A stretch of 64,000 bases of DNA from Oceanobacillus alkalisoli (GCF_021556485.1 NZ_JAKGBW010000015.1:40956-104955), one strand, 5' to 3'. Shown: positions 44,301 through 53,047, numbered from the stretch's first letter. A program made the numbers and translations. Notes: generated by a model not told the origin, from the letters alone.

Positions 44301-44519
44301 CTGGTTTCTTACAAACATGCTATTGAACAGCATAAATTGGAACATCTTTTATATTCTGATGAAACCCATATTCTAGACAGTATGATTCATCTACATATGA
44401 ATCGGCTTATTGGAATCGATCGGGTATTTGAAAAAAGGGCAATTACTTTATATAGGCATCTACTTTATACACTGATCAATCAGAAAAATGCAGTTAAGGA
44501 AGTACAAAATAATGGTTAA
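41358..44519 (+). CDS. lanB: Class I lanthipeptide dehydratase LanB
   Basis: A 1053-residue full-length LanB. The amino-terminal glutamylation domain (about 1-740) contains YLNRISTRTTPFGLCASVGIGTF (about 100-122) and a HPDALLVEVTP region; the carboxy-terminal SpaB_C elimination domain (about 765-1045) begins at SNWIYLKIYCAENRVEEFL with FMRYRDPKFHIRLRF. It uses glutamyl-tRNA to dehydrate Ser/Thr of the precursor to Dha/Dhb. AAGGAG at 41344-41349 is eight bases from ATG 41358; an open frame from 41292 starts inside the attenuator hairpin and is rejected. Overlaps lanT by eight bases. Confidence 0.94.
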   Translation: MKKNHLTSRKSTSNLQVLDRFMVRTPFESMSYFFNHVSEKFLNNMSMDEQLLFFKNLVLGNKAIKEIISVSSPSLYFSIERTNLESRSKDKRNVIKGVFRYLNRISTRTTPFGLCASVGIGTFHHEHTPIHDSFTYRKKVQVDMEWAHQLVKLLQSDVELIYSLDIKVNGSILAKGNRAKLAFSSNSVKNDESDISYTETTINYNKIIQDVVKHTKNGIPFLEMLRILSEKNPGVEEEIIIKFLFNLIQQEFLITNLELTNTISNPLKMILTILEEVNYDHPLTRELKELDLLINEYEELEIGKGLEFFHQLTKKMRKLIHVKDPLKIDLITEGKPFTLSDAIKENIEDVTNLLCQLTALNGGIVNHNLQKYHNLFLEQYGLEREVPLIELLDNDIGIGAPNSYTYPPNPNNSEENNAKDPLGFIDNLFIQWITETFLMNKNELELTKKHIDVIRNLNSQEYRSPDSLDMFFTTIKKGDQTNFVLGANPYANGAGSTIGRFINYFPEAEEYWSHINEKEKELHPDALLVEVTPATIDPRNLNVCQIKNRRDYTLNIVSNFYHENHIELSDVVVGSTHDSLYLKSKKLQKEIIPVSSHRLNPDICSNIYRFLIEVGMQRMGTNYPYFFSNIISLNLPALPRITYKNIILSRARWTLHSYMFKKQKSFNDFSLEFSELKRKYQIPRFVYLSNLDNQILYDLHNKVHMEDLYREVAKLEHGTTLTLLEYLDSEEGYAREIVFSFINKSKWVDEHRFTEQIKKSPLSIIPNEDRIFLPFSNWIYLKIYCAENRVEEFLGEHLYYFIKNNNWYNHFFFMRYRDPKFHIRLRFNIPNISEEAIATLRDWLNSMLEIGIINKCTVDTYDPEIERYGSPGLMNVAEQLFYSDSLLSLDILNRKQTVGLTMPSDQLAILNISHYMSTYGWSFEQQLDFLNRSTNYKAYLKDFRENRSTFIQFFNDYLNGFNSNSEEERFILHCLHQRNDALVSYKHAIEQHKLEHLLYSDETHILDSMIHLHMNRLIGIDRVFEKRAITLYRHLLYTLINQKNAVKEVQNNG

Positions 44520-46341
44520 TGTAGACTCAATAAGTATAAGAAGTATTATATTTACTTTTTCACTATGGCCACGCATCTTTAATATTTTATGGAAAGCAAA
44601 CCAATTTTATTTTTTTTGTATTTTAGTGCTTAGTATAAGTAGAGGGTTAATGCCTGCCTTAACTTTAATTGCAACACAACAAGTAGTGAATACGATTGTC
44701 TTAAACAACCAAACGAGTGAATTTAATATTGTCTTGGTTCCTCTCGCTGTTTTCGTTAGCTTATTCTTTTTAAATGAACTTTTAATGATCTTCCAAATGC
44801 ACACATCGACCGTCTATCAAACCTATCTTTCTAACCATGTAAAAGTTGAAATTATAAAAAAGGTTGGAAAGATGAGTTTGCCTAACTTTGAAAATTCATT
44901 AATTCAGGATCAATTGCAACGGTCGCAGCAAGAAGCTGATTTTAGACCATATGAAATCTTTCAACAAATACTATCTATTATTACTGGCGCGGTAACGCTT
45001 GTTTCTTCAGCTGGAATTCTATTAACCTGGAATTGGAAATTGACATTGCTTCTAGGGCTTGTTCCTATACTATTCTTTTTTGCTTATTTAAGTTTAGGAA
45101 AAAAAGAATTTCTTATTCATTATCATCGTGTACCAAATCAACGTAAGTCATGGTATCTTTTACAATTACAAACGCGGGATTCCAGCTTTAAAGAAGCGAA
45201 GATTTATCGTTTAAGTAATTATCTATTAAAAGAATATAGGAACATCATTAATCAATTTCTTAAAGAAGATAAATTTTTGGCAAATAAACGAACACAATTG
45301 TCTATTGTCTCGCAATTATGTGGGAATATTATTGTCGGTATCATCGTTTTTTATGTTGCTTATGCCGGATTTTATGGTGATATAAATATCGGTAATTTAG
45401 TTGCCTATTTTTCTGCCATTACTTTGACTTATACTAACTCTCAAACCATTGTTTGGGATATTGTTGATATCTGTAAAAATAATTTATATATACAACAGTT
45501 ATTTTTCTTTTTAGATTTAAAAGATGGTCACGATGAAGGAGCTTTAACAAAAGATAAACAGACTGTATTCTTTTCCGAAATTGAAACCATTGAGTTTCGC
45601 AATGTATATTTTAAATATCCAGCAACAGAAAATTATGTTTTAAAAAACGTTAATTTCAAACTTAGAAGAGGAGAAACACTTGCTTTAGTTGGCCAAAATG
45701 GGTCTGGTAAATCTACAATAATTAAGCTGATATGTAAATTGTATAATGATTATGAAGGTGAAATATTAATTAATGGTATTTCCATTCGGGATATACCAAC
45801 GGAACTATTTTATAAGGAATTAGGCGTAGTCTTTCAAGATTTTGTGAACTACGAGATGAGTCTATGGAAAAATGTCGGGTTCGGAGATATTGACAATCTA
45901 AACGATGAAAATAGAGTGAATGATGCTATAGAAAAGTCTGGCCTTACAGCATTTGTTCAAACCTTACCTAAACAGAAGAATACACAGTTAGGAAAGTATT
46001 TTCTAGATGGTTATCAACTTTCGGGAGGACAATGGCAACGATTAGCTATTGCTCGAGCTTTTATGCGTGATGCTTCGTTATATATTTTAGATGAACCAAG
46101 TGCTGCGTTAGATTCAGTGGCTGAGGCAAATATCTTTAAAAAGTTCGGTGATTTAGTTGAAGGAAGAATAGGAATATTCATTTCCCATCGTTATACCTCT
46201 ATGCACTTTGCCGATCATATTCTTGTTTTACAGCAAGGGGAAGTGGTAGAAAGAGGCACTCATGAGGAACTTTTGGAGATAGCTGGTGTCTACCCTAGAC
46301 TATATAGACTGCAAATGAATAATTTAAAAAAGGCAAAATAA
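44512..46341 (+). CDS. lanT: Lanthipeptide ABC exporter LanT
   Basis: A 609-residue exporter: six membrane helices (about 20-340), then an ABC ATPase with Walker A GQNGSGKST (394-402), signature LSGGQ (about 503-507) and Walker B LYILDEPSAALD. No amino-terminal C39 peptidase is present, as is normal for class I, so it exports the modified peptide with leader attached. ATG 44512 overlaps the lanB stop, with AAGGA upstream. The precursor must be matured by another protease since no LanP gene is present. Confidence 0.92.
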   Translation: MVNVDSISIRSIIFTFSLWPRIFNILWKANQFYFFCILVLSISRGLMPALTLIATQQVVNTIVLNNQTSEFNIVLVPLAVFVSLFFLNELLMIFQMHTSTVYQTYLSNHVKVEIIKKVGKMSLPNFENSLIQDQLQRSQQEADFRPYEIFQQILSIITGAVTLVSSAGILLTWNWKLTLLLGLVPILFFFAYLSLGKKEFLIHYHRVPNQRKSWYLLQLQTRDSSFKEAKIYRLSNYLLKEYRNIINQFLKEDKFLANKRTQLSIVSQLCGNIIVGIIVFYVAYAGFYGDINIGNLVAYFSAITLTYTNSQTIVWDIVDICKNNLYIQQLFFFLDLKDGHDEGALTKDKQTVFFSEIETIEFRNVYFKYPATENYVLKNVNFKLRRGETLALVGQNGSGKSTIIKLICKLYNDYEGEILINGISIRDIPTELFYKELGVVFQDFVNYEMSLWKNVGFGDIDNLNDENRVNDAIEKSGLTAFVQTLPKQKNTQLGKYFLDGYQLSGGQWQRLAIARAFMRDASLYILDEPSAALDSVAEANIFKKFGDLVEGRIGIFISHRYTSMHFADHILVLQQGEVVERGTHEELLEIAGVYPRLYRLQMNNLKKAK

Positions 46342-46372
46342 ATATCTGGTGTTTAGGGAGGGAACCCCACTA

Positions 46373-47665
46373 ATGGAAAAAAATACTGAAATATTTGAAA
46401 TAAATATGGAAGAGTTTCTACGTCAGTTCAAACACACGTTAATGGAACCTAAGAAGTTAATAAGACTCCTCGAAAAAAGCAAAGTAACAACACCCGATCT
46501 TTCCTTGGCAACGGGACTATCTGGAGTTCTTATGTTAAGCGCACAACTTCAGGAACAAGAAAAGCAATGGGAAGAAGTAGGAGCTAATATGCTGCAATAT
46601 ATTAACACAAACTTACAACCAATGCATTTATCGTTATGGGCAGGATTAACTGGTATCGCAGCTTCTACTTATTTGCTTTCAAATAATGGAAAGTATTATA
46701 GTAACTTTCTTCACCAAATCAACGAACTTATAGTTAATAGTACAGAAGATTTTTTAAATCAAGCCAAAAAGAATATACAATCTGGTAACGTCCAAAGTTT
46801 TGATTTCGAAACGATCTATGGTTTGGCAGGAATTGGGAGATATTTATTGTTTTTTTCAAAGGAAGAAGAAGTAAACCAACTAATAAATAAAATGATTGAT
46901 TACTTTGTTCTTTTAGACAATCAGCAGGAAGTGAACGGATTTTTACTCTCCCATTACTTTATAACATTTGATAATCAATTTGAAGATGATAGGAATAGAT
47001 ATCAAAATGGTCATCTCGACTTAGGAATATCTCATGGAATATGCGGGCCTTTAGCATTTTTATCACTTGCTTATGAACAAGGATTTAATTATCCAAAACA
47101 GGTTGAGGTGATTCATCATTTAAGCAGCATTTTAATAGACTTTGCTCAAGAAGATGGGGAAATGGTCTGGTGGCCATCTAAGATTAGCTTTGAAGAATTC
47201 ACAAATAAGAAGTTGCAGTCATATAATAAGTATTCTTTCGCTTGGTGTTATGGAGCCCCTGGTGTCGCACGTACATTATGGTTAAGTGGAAGAGTCACTA
47301 ATAATCAACTATATAAAGAGTTGGCTAAACACGCTTATTCTTCATTATCAAAATTAAATCTGAATCAACTTGGGCTTGTATCGCCAACTTATTGTCACGG
47401 ATATGCAGGTTTATTACATCAAACTTTATTAATGTATTTAGAAACTAGAGATGAAAATTTATATTACTTTATGGAAACAATTAAAGACGAATTACTAACT
47501 TTCTTTAATAAAAATAATCCACTAGGGTTCTATGATATAGATTATAACGGCAACAAAAAAACATGTGTAGGAGGATTAGAGGGTATTTCTGGTATTTGGT
47601 CAACGATTGATGCTGTGGATAAGTTAAAGAAGCCGAATTGGTCGTTTTTGTTTTTATTAGATTAA
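46373..47665 (+). CDS. lanC: Lanthionine cyclase LanC
   Basis: A 430-residue cyclase. The zinc ligands Cys292 (AWCYGAPG), Cys341 and His342 (TYCHGYAG) and the catalytic His in LGISHGICGPLAF correspond to NisC Cys284, Cys330, His331 and His212. It adds precursor Cys thiols to Dha/Dhb to make the rings. GGGAGGG at 46356-46362 is ten bases from ATG 46373; the frame's earlier GTG is rejected. It closes the lanABTC operon before a hairpin at 47698. Confidence 0.93.
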   Translation: MEKNTEIFEINMEEFLRQFKHTLMEPKKLIRLLEKSKVTTPDLSLATGLSGVLMLSAQLQEQEKQWEEVGANMLQYINTNLQPMHLSLWAGLTGIAASTYLLSNNGKYYSNFLHQINELIVNSTEDFLNQAKKNIQSGNVQSFDFETIYGLAGIGRYLLFFSKEEEVNQLINKMIDYFVLLDNQQEVNGFLLSHYFITFDNQFEDDRNRYQNGHLDLGISHGICGPLAFLSLAYEQGFNYPKQVEVIHHLSSILIDFAQEDGEMVWWPSKISFEEFTNKKLQSYNKYSFAWCYGAPGVARTLWLSGRVTNNQLYKELAKHAYSSLSKLNLNQLGLVSPTYCHGYAGLLHQTLLMYLETRDENLYYFMETIKDELLTFFNKNNPLGFYDIDYNGNKKTCVGGLEGISGIWSTIDAVDKLKKPNWSFLFLLD

Positions 47666-47697
47666 TCAAGTTTTTACTCTAAGAAACTTAAGCAAGG

Positions 47698-47720
47698 GAC
47701 AGGTGTATGCCTGTCTTTGT
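47698..47720 (+). terminator. Terminator after lanC
   Basis: GACAGG (47698-47703) pairs with CCTGTC (47710-47715), then TTTGTTATT. Moderate strength. Confidence 0.6.
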
Positions 47721-47881
47721 TATTCTTTCATATGCTAACGAACCTTTACAGCAATCCCTTTAATTCACTATTTGCTCGATGACTTTGAGGTTAAATGTCC
47801 AACTTATGTATAGACAGGCAATATTGGATGCTAAACTGTGATTGTAAATTTTTCACTTATAAAGTCGGAGGTGGAAAGAGT

Positions 47882-48149
47882 ATGATATTGAAGAAACTCT
47901 TTAAGAAAGCGCAAGAGGAAATGATTTATGTACTGCGACCTTCATATCGACAATCATGTCCCGTTTGGAGATGCACTCTTGGAGCATGATAACGTTGCGG
48001 TTCCGTTTGCTCCAAGCTCGACGATTATAAGAGCCGCGATTATAAATAGTGTTATCGCACTAGCTATCGCCTCACTGGCAGAGAAAGGGATTACTCCGCC
48101 TGTTTTCCTTAGTGGGAATGTGGATGGAGCTGATGAGCATAATGAGTAA
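47882..48149 (+). other. Two overlapping small ORFs, possibly one frameshifted gene
   Basis: GGAGGTGG precedes ATG 47882, which opens a 35-codon frame (MILKKLFKKAQEEMIY). ATG 47928, preceded by AGAGGA, opens a 73-codon frame starting MYCDLHIDNHVPFGDALLEHD, with an Ala/Ile-rich hydrophobic segment (IIRAAIINSVIALAIASLAEKG) and acidic end, closing at 48149. Either there are two translationally coupled peptides or one gene of about 88 codons with an indel near 47927. Not recognised. Position beside lanC makes a role in the cluster, for example immunity, conceivable. Confidence 0.5.
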
Positions 48150-48210
48150 TTAATGAAAAAGCATAAAGAGCTGTTTTCTTAGGTATAATGATGGATTTGC
48201 ATACGTATAG

Positions 48211-48222
48211 TTGTATAGACAA
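48211..48222. promoter_or_regulatory. NagR (dre-type) operator before nagP
   Basis: TTGTATAGACAA within AGTTGTATAGACAACCAT fits the GntR/HutC NagR (YvoA) site of Bacillus. A related site precedes nagA. Confidence 0.7.
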
Positions 48223-48331
48223 CCATACTGTATTTTGATAAAATAAATATGAATAAATCTTTTTTTACGTGCTACCAATCAGTTTGAAGATGGAAGGGAG
48301 GGCAGTAGCAAAAGTTAAATTTTCCTTTTAA

Positions 48332-48346
48332 ATGACAGCGCTATCA
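48332..48346. promoter_or_regulatory. cre-like site in the nagP leader
   Basis: ATGACAGCGCTATCA is one mismatch from the CcpA consensus, 95 bases before nagP. Catabolite repression is inferred. Confidence 0.6.
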
Positions 48347-48440
48347 TATTGCGTTTTTTATTAATCCAACATGAAAGATGAAAGGAAAATGACCAAGAAC
48401 AAGCTTTATCATCATTAAATTCTAGAAGAGGATGATTATT

Positions 48441-49892
48441 ATGATGAAGTATTTACAAAACCTTGGTAAATCGCTCATGCTCCCTGTAGCTGTACTGCCG
48501 GCTGCCGCGATTTTGATGGGGATTGGTTACGGAATTGACCCAGACGGATGGGGCGAGGCGAATAAAGTAGCTGCTTTCCTTATCAGTGCTGGTAGTGCTA
48601 TTTTAGATTTCCTCCCTGTATTATTCGCGGTTGGTGTCGCGGTCGGTATGGCGAAGGAAAAGGATGGATCTGCAGCGCTTAGTGGTTTAGTAGGGTATTT
48701 GATTGTTACTACAGTGCTTTCTGTTGATAATGTGGCTCTGCTTCAAGGGATTGAAACGGATAGTGTGAATGCATCTTTTGCTAATATTGAGAACGTCTTT
48801 GTTGGTATTATTTCAGGTCTTATTGCTGCCGCAATGTATAACCGTTTTAGTAAGACGAAACTTCCTGATGCGCTTGCCTTCTTTAGTGGAAAACGGCTTG
48901 TTCCGATAATGACAGCTGGTACGATGCTTCTTTTGTCTTTACTCTTTTTGTTGATCTGGCCAATTGCTTATTCCGGATTAGTCGCATTCGGTACCGCAAT
49001 CAGTAATTTAGGTTCTGTTGGTGCTGGGCTTTATGGCTTCTTTAATCGCCTGTTAATTCCAACCGGCCTGCATCACGCGCTAAACTCGGTATTTTGGTTT
49101 GACGTGGCTGGTATTAATGATATTGCTAATTTCTGGTCCAGTGAAGGGGAAAAAGGGGTAACGGGAATGTATCAGGCCGGATTTTTCCCGATTATGATGT
49201 TTGGTTTGCCAGCAGCAGCATTGGCAATGTATCGTACGGCTAAAACGAAAAGCAGAAAACAGGCTGCTTCTCTACTGATGGCCGCGGCTTTTGCAGCTTT
49301 CCTGACAGGGGTAACCGAACCAATTGAATTTTCTTTTATGTTCTTAGCACCATTTCTTTATGTAGTGCATGCTGCTTTAACAGGGTTATCTTTATTTATT
49401 GCCTCGGCCTTTGGCTGGACGGCAGGTTTCAGTTTCAGTGCTGGAGCAATCGACTTTTTCTTGAGTTCGCGGTTGCCGCTCGCCAATCAACCATGGATGC
49501 TTATTGTGCAGGGACTTGCGTTTGCGGTAATTTATTATTTCTTATTCCGTTTCTTGATCGTTAAATTCGACATGAAAACGCCGGGCCGGGAAGATGATGA
49601 AGTTGTGGAAGCGGCGACTGAATCAGCCTCTGGTGTAGGTGATCGCTTTGCAGTGATGGCTCGTGAAATTTACGCAGGTCTTGGTGGGGATGAAAATGTT
49701 CTCTCCGTTGATAATTGTGCGACGCGGCTCAGACTGGAAGTTAAAGACGCACAACAGGTAGATCAGCCAAGAATTAAAGCAACTGGTGTGCCGGGCGTCC
49801 AAATTGTTGGGAAAAACAATGTTCAGGTTATCGTTGGTACCCAGGTGCAAGCAGTGGCAGATGAGGTAAGGAGCATCCGAAATAAAAAATAG
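48441..49892 (+). CDS. nagP: PTS N-acetylglucosamine-specific permease EIICB
   Basis: A 483-residue transporter that imports and phosphorylates GlcNAc. IIC domain (about 1-370, about ten helices; PAAAILMGIGYGIDP and GLHHALNSVFWFD) is followed by IIB (about 400-483) with the phospho-Cys in VDNCATRLRLEV. No IIA is fused; a separate IIA (for example of glucose type) must serve it. AGAAGAGG is nine bases from ATG 48441; the ATG at 48432 touches the site. NagR and cre sites precede it. Confidence 0.9.
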   Translation: MMKYLQNLGKSLMLPVAVLPAAAILMGIGYGIDPDGWGEANKVAAFLISAGSAILDFLPVLFAVGVAVGMAKEKDGSAALSGLVGYLIVTTVLSVDNVALLQGIETDSVNASFANIENVFVGIISGLIAAAMYNRFSKTKLPDALAFFSGKRLVPIMTAGTMLLLSLLFLLIWPIAYSGLVAFGTAISNLGSVGAGLYGFFNRLLIPTGLHHALNSVFWFDVAGINDIANFWSSEGEKGVTGMYQAGFFPIMMFGLPAAALAMYRTAKTKSRKQAASLLMAAAFAAFLTGVTEPIEFSFMFLAPFLYVVHAALTGLSLFIASAFGWTAGFSFSAGAIDFFLSSRLPLANQPWMLIVQGLAFAVIYYFLFRFLIVKFDMKTPGREDDEVVEAATESASGVGDRFAVMAREIYAGLGGDENVLSVDNCATRLRLEVKDAQQVDQPRIKATGVPGVQIVGKNNVQVIVGTQVQAVADEVRSIRNKK

Positions 49893-49900
49893 CGGAAAAA

Positions 49901-49941
49901 AGATGGAACGGGGATACCTTAGGATTCCCGTTTCATCTGTA
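49901..49941. terminator. Bidirectional terminator between nagP and nagR
   Basis: GATGGAACGGG and CCCGTTTCATC arms, with an A run on the nagR side. The right arm lies in the last codons of nagR. Confidence 0.65.
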
Positions 49942-50653
49942 AATGGAAGATATATTTATCTGCACGGTAAGCGGACTTCACGTATTCAACAGGGGTTTCT
50001 AAGTCTTCTTGTAAATAACTTGTCCGTTTCATGAGTAATATCGGATTCCCCTCTTTGATGCGTAAATGGTTGATTTCATTATCTGTGGCAAGTACAGCCT
50101 CGATGCTCTGGGTGCCGTACCCTATTTGCAATTGAAGCTTGTTTTCCAAATAGTGATAGAATGAGGTTGTGACATCTTGTTTCGTCATTTCCCCGACAAG
50201 TTTTTTGGGAGTATACACTGTCTCAAGGGCAACGGGTTCATCGTTTGCAAGGCGGATTCGTTTGATTTCGTAAATGGTATCCGCTGCATTTAATTTTAAA
50301 ATAGAGGCAAGCTCGGTGTTTCCTGAAATAGTTTTAAAACTGATCAGTTTATTCGATGGGATGAGTCCGCGGCTTTTCATATCTTCACTGAAACTAGTTA
50401 AACCGGAAAGATCTTGTTCGAACTTATTCTCCGCGACAAAGGTGCCTTTTCCTTTTTGACGGTATAAAAGTCCTTCGCTTGCAAGATTGTTGATCGCTTG
50501 TCTTACAGTCATCCGACTAATATTATATTTTTCTGTGAACTCTCGCTCAGATGGCAATAGATCACCAGGTTTTAGCTCGTTCGTTTCAATTAATTGCCTG
50601 ATTAGTACTTCTAATTGATAATAAATTGGGATTGGTGAATCTTTATCAATCAT
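49919..50653 (-). CDS. nagR: GntR/HutC-family repressor of GlcNAc use
   Basis: A 244-residue regulator: winged HTH (about 10-75: LLPSEREFTEKYNISRMTVRQAINNLASEGLLYRQKGKGTFV) and a UTRA effector domain (about 95-235). Placed between nagP and nagA on the opposite strand, with dre-type sites before both, it should repress them and be released by GlcN-6-P or GlcNAc-6-P, as in B. subtilis YvoA. Confidence 0.88.
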   Translation of the reverse strand: MIDKDSPIPIYYQLEVLIRQLIETNELKPGDLLPSEREFTEKYNISRMTVRQAINNLASEGLLYRQKGKGTFVAENKFEQDLSGLTSFSEDMKSRGLIPSNKLISFKTISGNTELASILKLNAADTIYEIKRIRLANDEPVALETVYTPKKLVGEMTKQDVTTSFYHYLENKLQLQIGYGTQSIEAVLATDNEINHLRIKEGNPILLMKRTSYLQEDLETPVEYVKSAYRADKYIFHLQMKRES

Positions 50654-50718
50654 ACTAAAAACCCCCTACTTATCTTCACTAATTGTATCAAAAAGACGAC
50701 AACATGTATAATTGTAAG

Positions 50719-50733
50719 GATGTATAGACCACT
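50719..50733. promoter_or_regulatory. NagR (dre-type) operator before nagA
   Basis: GATGTATAGACCACT shares the TGTATAGAC core with the nagP site and lies between divergent nagR and nagA, so it may also mediate autoregulation. Confidence 0.6.
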
Positions 50734-50746
50734 TGTATAGGAAGAA

Positions 50747-50768
50747 CGGGACATCGGGGTCAGAGCAG
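50747..50768. repeat. GGGACA/GGGGTCAG repeat in the nagA leader
   Basis: CGGGACATCGGGGTCAGAGCAG, a half unit of the palindromic family described at 59375, lies just before the nagA ribosome site. Confidence 0.6.
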
Positions 50769-50786
50769 CAGGAAGGAGAGCTACAA

Positions 50787-51950
50787 ATGATTGTTGTTAA
50801 GAATGCACAAGTGTATACGGAAAGTGAGATCATCCCTGAGGCGAGGGTAGTTATCCGGGATGGCTTGATTGAGCAGATTGTTGCAGAGGATGGTTTGGCT
50901 GAGGATATTCCGCCGCAAGCACAAGTTATTGATGCTAAGCATGAATATCTTATTCCGGGTTTCATCGATACTCATATTCACGGAGCAGCAGGGGCAGATG
51001 TGATGGACGCGATGCCTGATGCACTTCAGATAATGGCTGAATTTTTGCCTAAGGAGGGTACAACTGCTTTCCTTGCGACAACAATTACGCAAGCAACTGA
51101 AAAAATCGGGCAAGCACTTCGAAATATCGCAAATTTTAAAAGCAAACCAGGAAAATCGGAAGTAATCGGTGTGCATCTGGAAGGTCCTTTTGTAGAAAAA
51201 ACGAAAGCTGGTGCTCAGCCGGTAGAATATATACAGAAACCAGACGTGGGACTTTTCAATAGATGGCAAGAGCTTGCGGGGAATAAGATTAAAATGATAA
51301 CTCTTGCGCCTGAACATGATCCAGAGGGAAATTTCATTCGATATTTAAATGAAACAGGTGTTACGGTTTCAGCAGGACATACGGATGCAGGTTTTTCAGA
51401 GCTTAAAAGAGCTGTCCGACAAGGGGTACGGCAATTGACGCATTTATGTAATGCGATGAACGGAATTCATCATCGGGACATTGGAGCGGTCGGTGCAGCT
51501 TTATTACTGGAAGAATTACATGCGGAACTGATTGCGGATGGTATCCATGTTTCGGATGAAATGCTTCAATTGGTATACCATAATATGGGGAGCGGACGAC
51601 TGACATTGATTACGGATGCGATGCGTGCGAAGGGGCTCCCTCCAGGGGATTATGAACTAGGTGGTCAGCCGGTAAAAGTGACTGAGGACCGTGCAGTGCT
51701 TGCGGATGGTACGCTAGCTGGGAGTATTCTTTCGATGCAAGAGGCAGTCAAGAAAATGTTTAAGCTTCTTGTTGGGGTTGGAATACGGGATATTATTCAA
51801 ATGGCTTCCGTCAACCCTGCAAAACAAGCCGGTGTGTATGACCGTAAAGGAAGTATTACTGTGGGGAAAGATGCGGACTTATTGATTGTGGATACTGAAT
51901 TAAATATAAAATATACGATTTGCCGTGGGATTATTGCCCATATTGGGTAA
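50787..51950 (+). CDS. nagA: N-acetylglucosamine-6-phosphate deacetylase
   Basis: A 387-residue amidohydrolase-fold enzyme that converts GlcNAc-6-P to GlcN-6-P and acetate. Metal and catalytic motifs: DTHIHGAAG, VHLEGPFV, SAGHTDAGF, LTHLCNAMNGIHHR and the catalytic Asp in LITDAMRAKG. AAGGAG at 50773-50778 is eight bases before ATG 50787; the open frame from 50733 lacks a site. nagB is not in the window. Confidence 0.93.
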   Translation: MIVVKNAQVYTESEIIPEARVVIRDGLIEQIVAEDGLAEDIPPQAQVIDAKHEYLIPGFIDTHIHGAAGADVMDAMPDALQIMAEFLPKEGTTAFLATTITQATEKIGQALRNIANFKSKPGKSEVIGVHLEGPFVEKTKAGAQPVEYIQKPDVGLFNRWQELAGNKIKMITLAPEHDPEGNFIRYLNETGVTVSAGHTDAGFSELKRAVRQGVRQLTHLCNAMNGIHHRDIGAVGAALLLEELHAELIADGIHVSDEMLQLVYHNMGSGRLTLITDAMRAKGLPPGDYELGGQPVKVTEDRAVLADGTLAGSILSMQEAVKKMFKLLVGVGIRDIIQMASVNPAKQAGVYDRKGSITVGKDADLLIVDTELNIKYTICRGIIAHIG

Positions 51951-51962
51951 AAGTTTTGTACT

Positions 51963-51989
51963 GGGACATTTACACTGACCCCGTGTCCC
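51963..51989. repeat. GGGACA...TGACCCC palindrome between nagA and dhaK
   Basis: GGGACA opens and TGACCCCGTGTCCC closes this 27-base unit. Same family as the copies at 59375-59483. Confidence 0.65.
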
Positions 51990-52036
51990 GCTCTACAATG
52001 GGGTTAGTTATTATTTTTGAATAGGAGGTAGTGGTT

Positions 52037-53032
52037 GTGAAGAAGATAATTAATGATCCGAATTTGGTTGTAAGGGATATGTTGGATGGGTTTGTTGCTG
52101 CTTACCCAAGGGAAGTTAGATTATTGCCCGGGACAACAGTTATTGCAAGGGTTGATGCCCCGGCTGCAAATAAGGTTGGCTTAGTTAGTGGTGGCGGGAG
52201 CGGTCACGAGCCGGCCCATGCTGGTTACGTCGGTGAGGGGATGCTTGACGCTGCAGTTGCTGGAGAAGTGTTTACTTCACCTACCCCAGATCAGGTGCTG
52301 GAAGGGATCAAAGCAGTTGACGCTGGTGAGGGTGTGTTGCTTGTGATTAAAAACTATACGGGTGACGTGATGAACTTTGACATGGCAGCTGAACTGGCTG
52401 AAGCGGAAGGAATTCGTGTAGAGCAGGTTATTGTAAATGACGATGTTGCGGTAGAGGATAGTTCATTTACGACCGGTCGTAGGGGGATTGCAGGGACGGT
52501 TTTCGTCCATAAGCTAGCCGGAGCAAAAGCTGAAGCAGGTGGAACGCTTGCGGAAGTGAAAGCAGTTGCAGAGAAGACAATCAAAAATGTGCGTTCCATC
52601 GGGATGGCGATTACCCCGTGTACCGTACCAGCTGCCGGGACACCGAGCTTTACTTTGGAAGAAAATGAAATGGAAATTGGAATTGGTATTCACGGGGAAC
52701 CAGGTATTGAACGGAAAGCTATTACGAGTGCTGAAGATATTGCTGGGGAACTTACGGAAAAGGTGCTGGATGACCTCAAGCTTGAAAGCGAATCAGAAGT
52801 TGCGGTTATGGTGAATGGCTTAGGAGGTACGCCAGAAATGGAACTATACATCGTTAATAAAAAAGTGAATGAAATTTTAACAAATAGGGGTATCCGTATC
52901 TATGACACATTTGTCGGGGAGTACATGACATCTTTAGAAATGGCAGGTATTTCCGTAACTTTATTAAAGCTTGACGACGAGCTAAAGGAACTGTTGGATG
53001 CTAAGTCGAAGGCACCGGCGTTCCGGCGCTGA
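52037..53032 (+). CDS. dhaK: Dihydroxyacetone kinase subunit DhaK
   Basis: A 331-residue subunit that binds dihydroxyacetone covalently through His219 in GIGIHGEPG; GLVSGGGSGHEPAHAGYVG and NYTGDVMNFDMA are the substrate loops. Lengths and numbering match E. coli DhaK (His218). AGGAGG at 52023-52028 is eight bases from GTG 52037 (MKKIINDP); GTG 52031 is too near. First gene of dhaKLM. Confidence 0.93.
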   Translation: MKKIINDPNLVVRDMLDGFVAAYPREVRLLPGTTVIARVDAPAANKVGLVSGGGSGHEPAHAGYVGEGMLDAAVAGEVFTSPTPDQVLEGIKAVDAGEGVLLVIKNYTGDVMNFDMAAELAEAEGIRVEQVIVNDDVAVEDSSFTTGRRGIAGTVFVHKLAGAKAEAGGTLAEVKAVAEKTIKNVRSIGMAITPCTVPAAGTPSFTLEENEMEIGIGIHGEPGIERKAITSAEDIAGELTEKVLDDLKLESESEVAVMVNGLGGTPEMELYIVNKKVNEILTNRGIRIYDTFVGEYMTSLEMAGISVTLLKLDDELKELLDAKSKAPAFRR

Positions 53033-53047
53033 AATGGAGGCAAAGAA

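Noticed and set aside
44512-46341. LanT as a combined peptidase-exporter
   Set aside because: No C39 cysteine-protease domain at the amino terminus; it begins directly with membrane helices.
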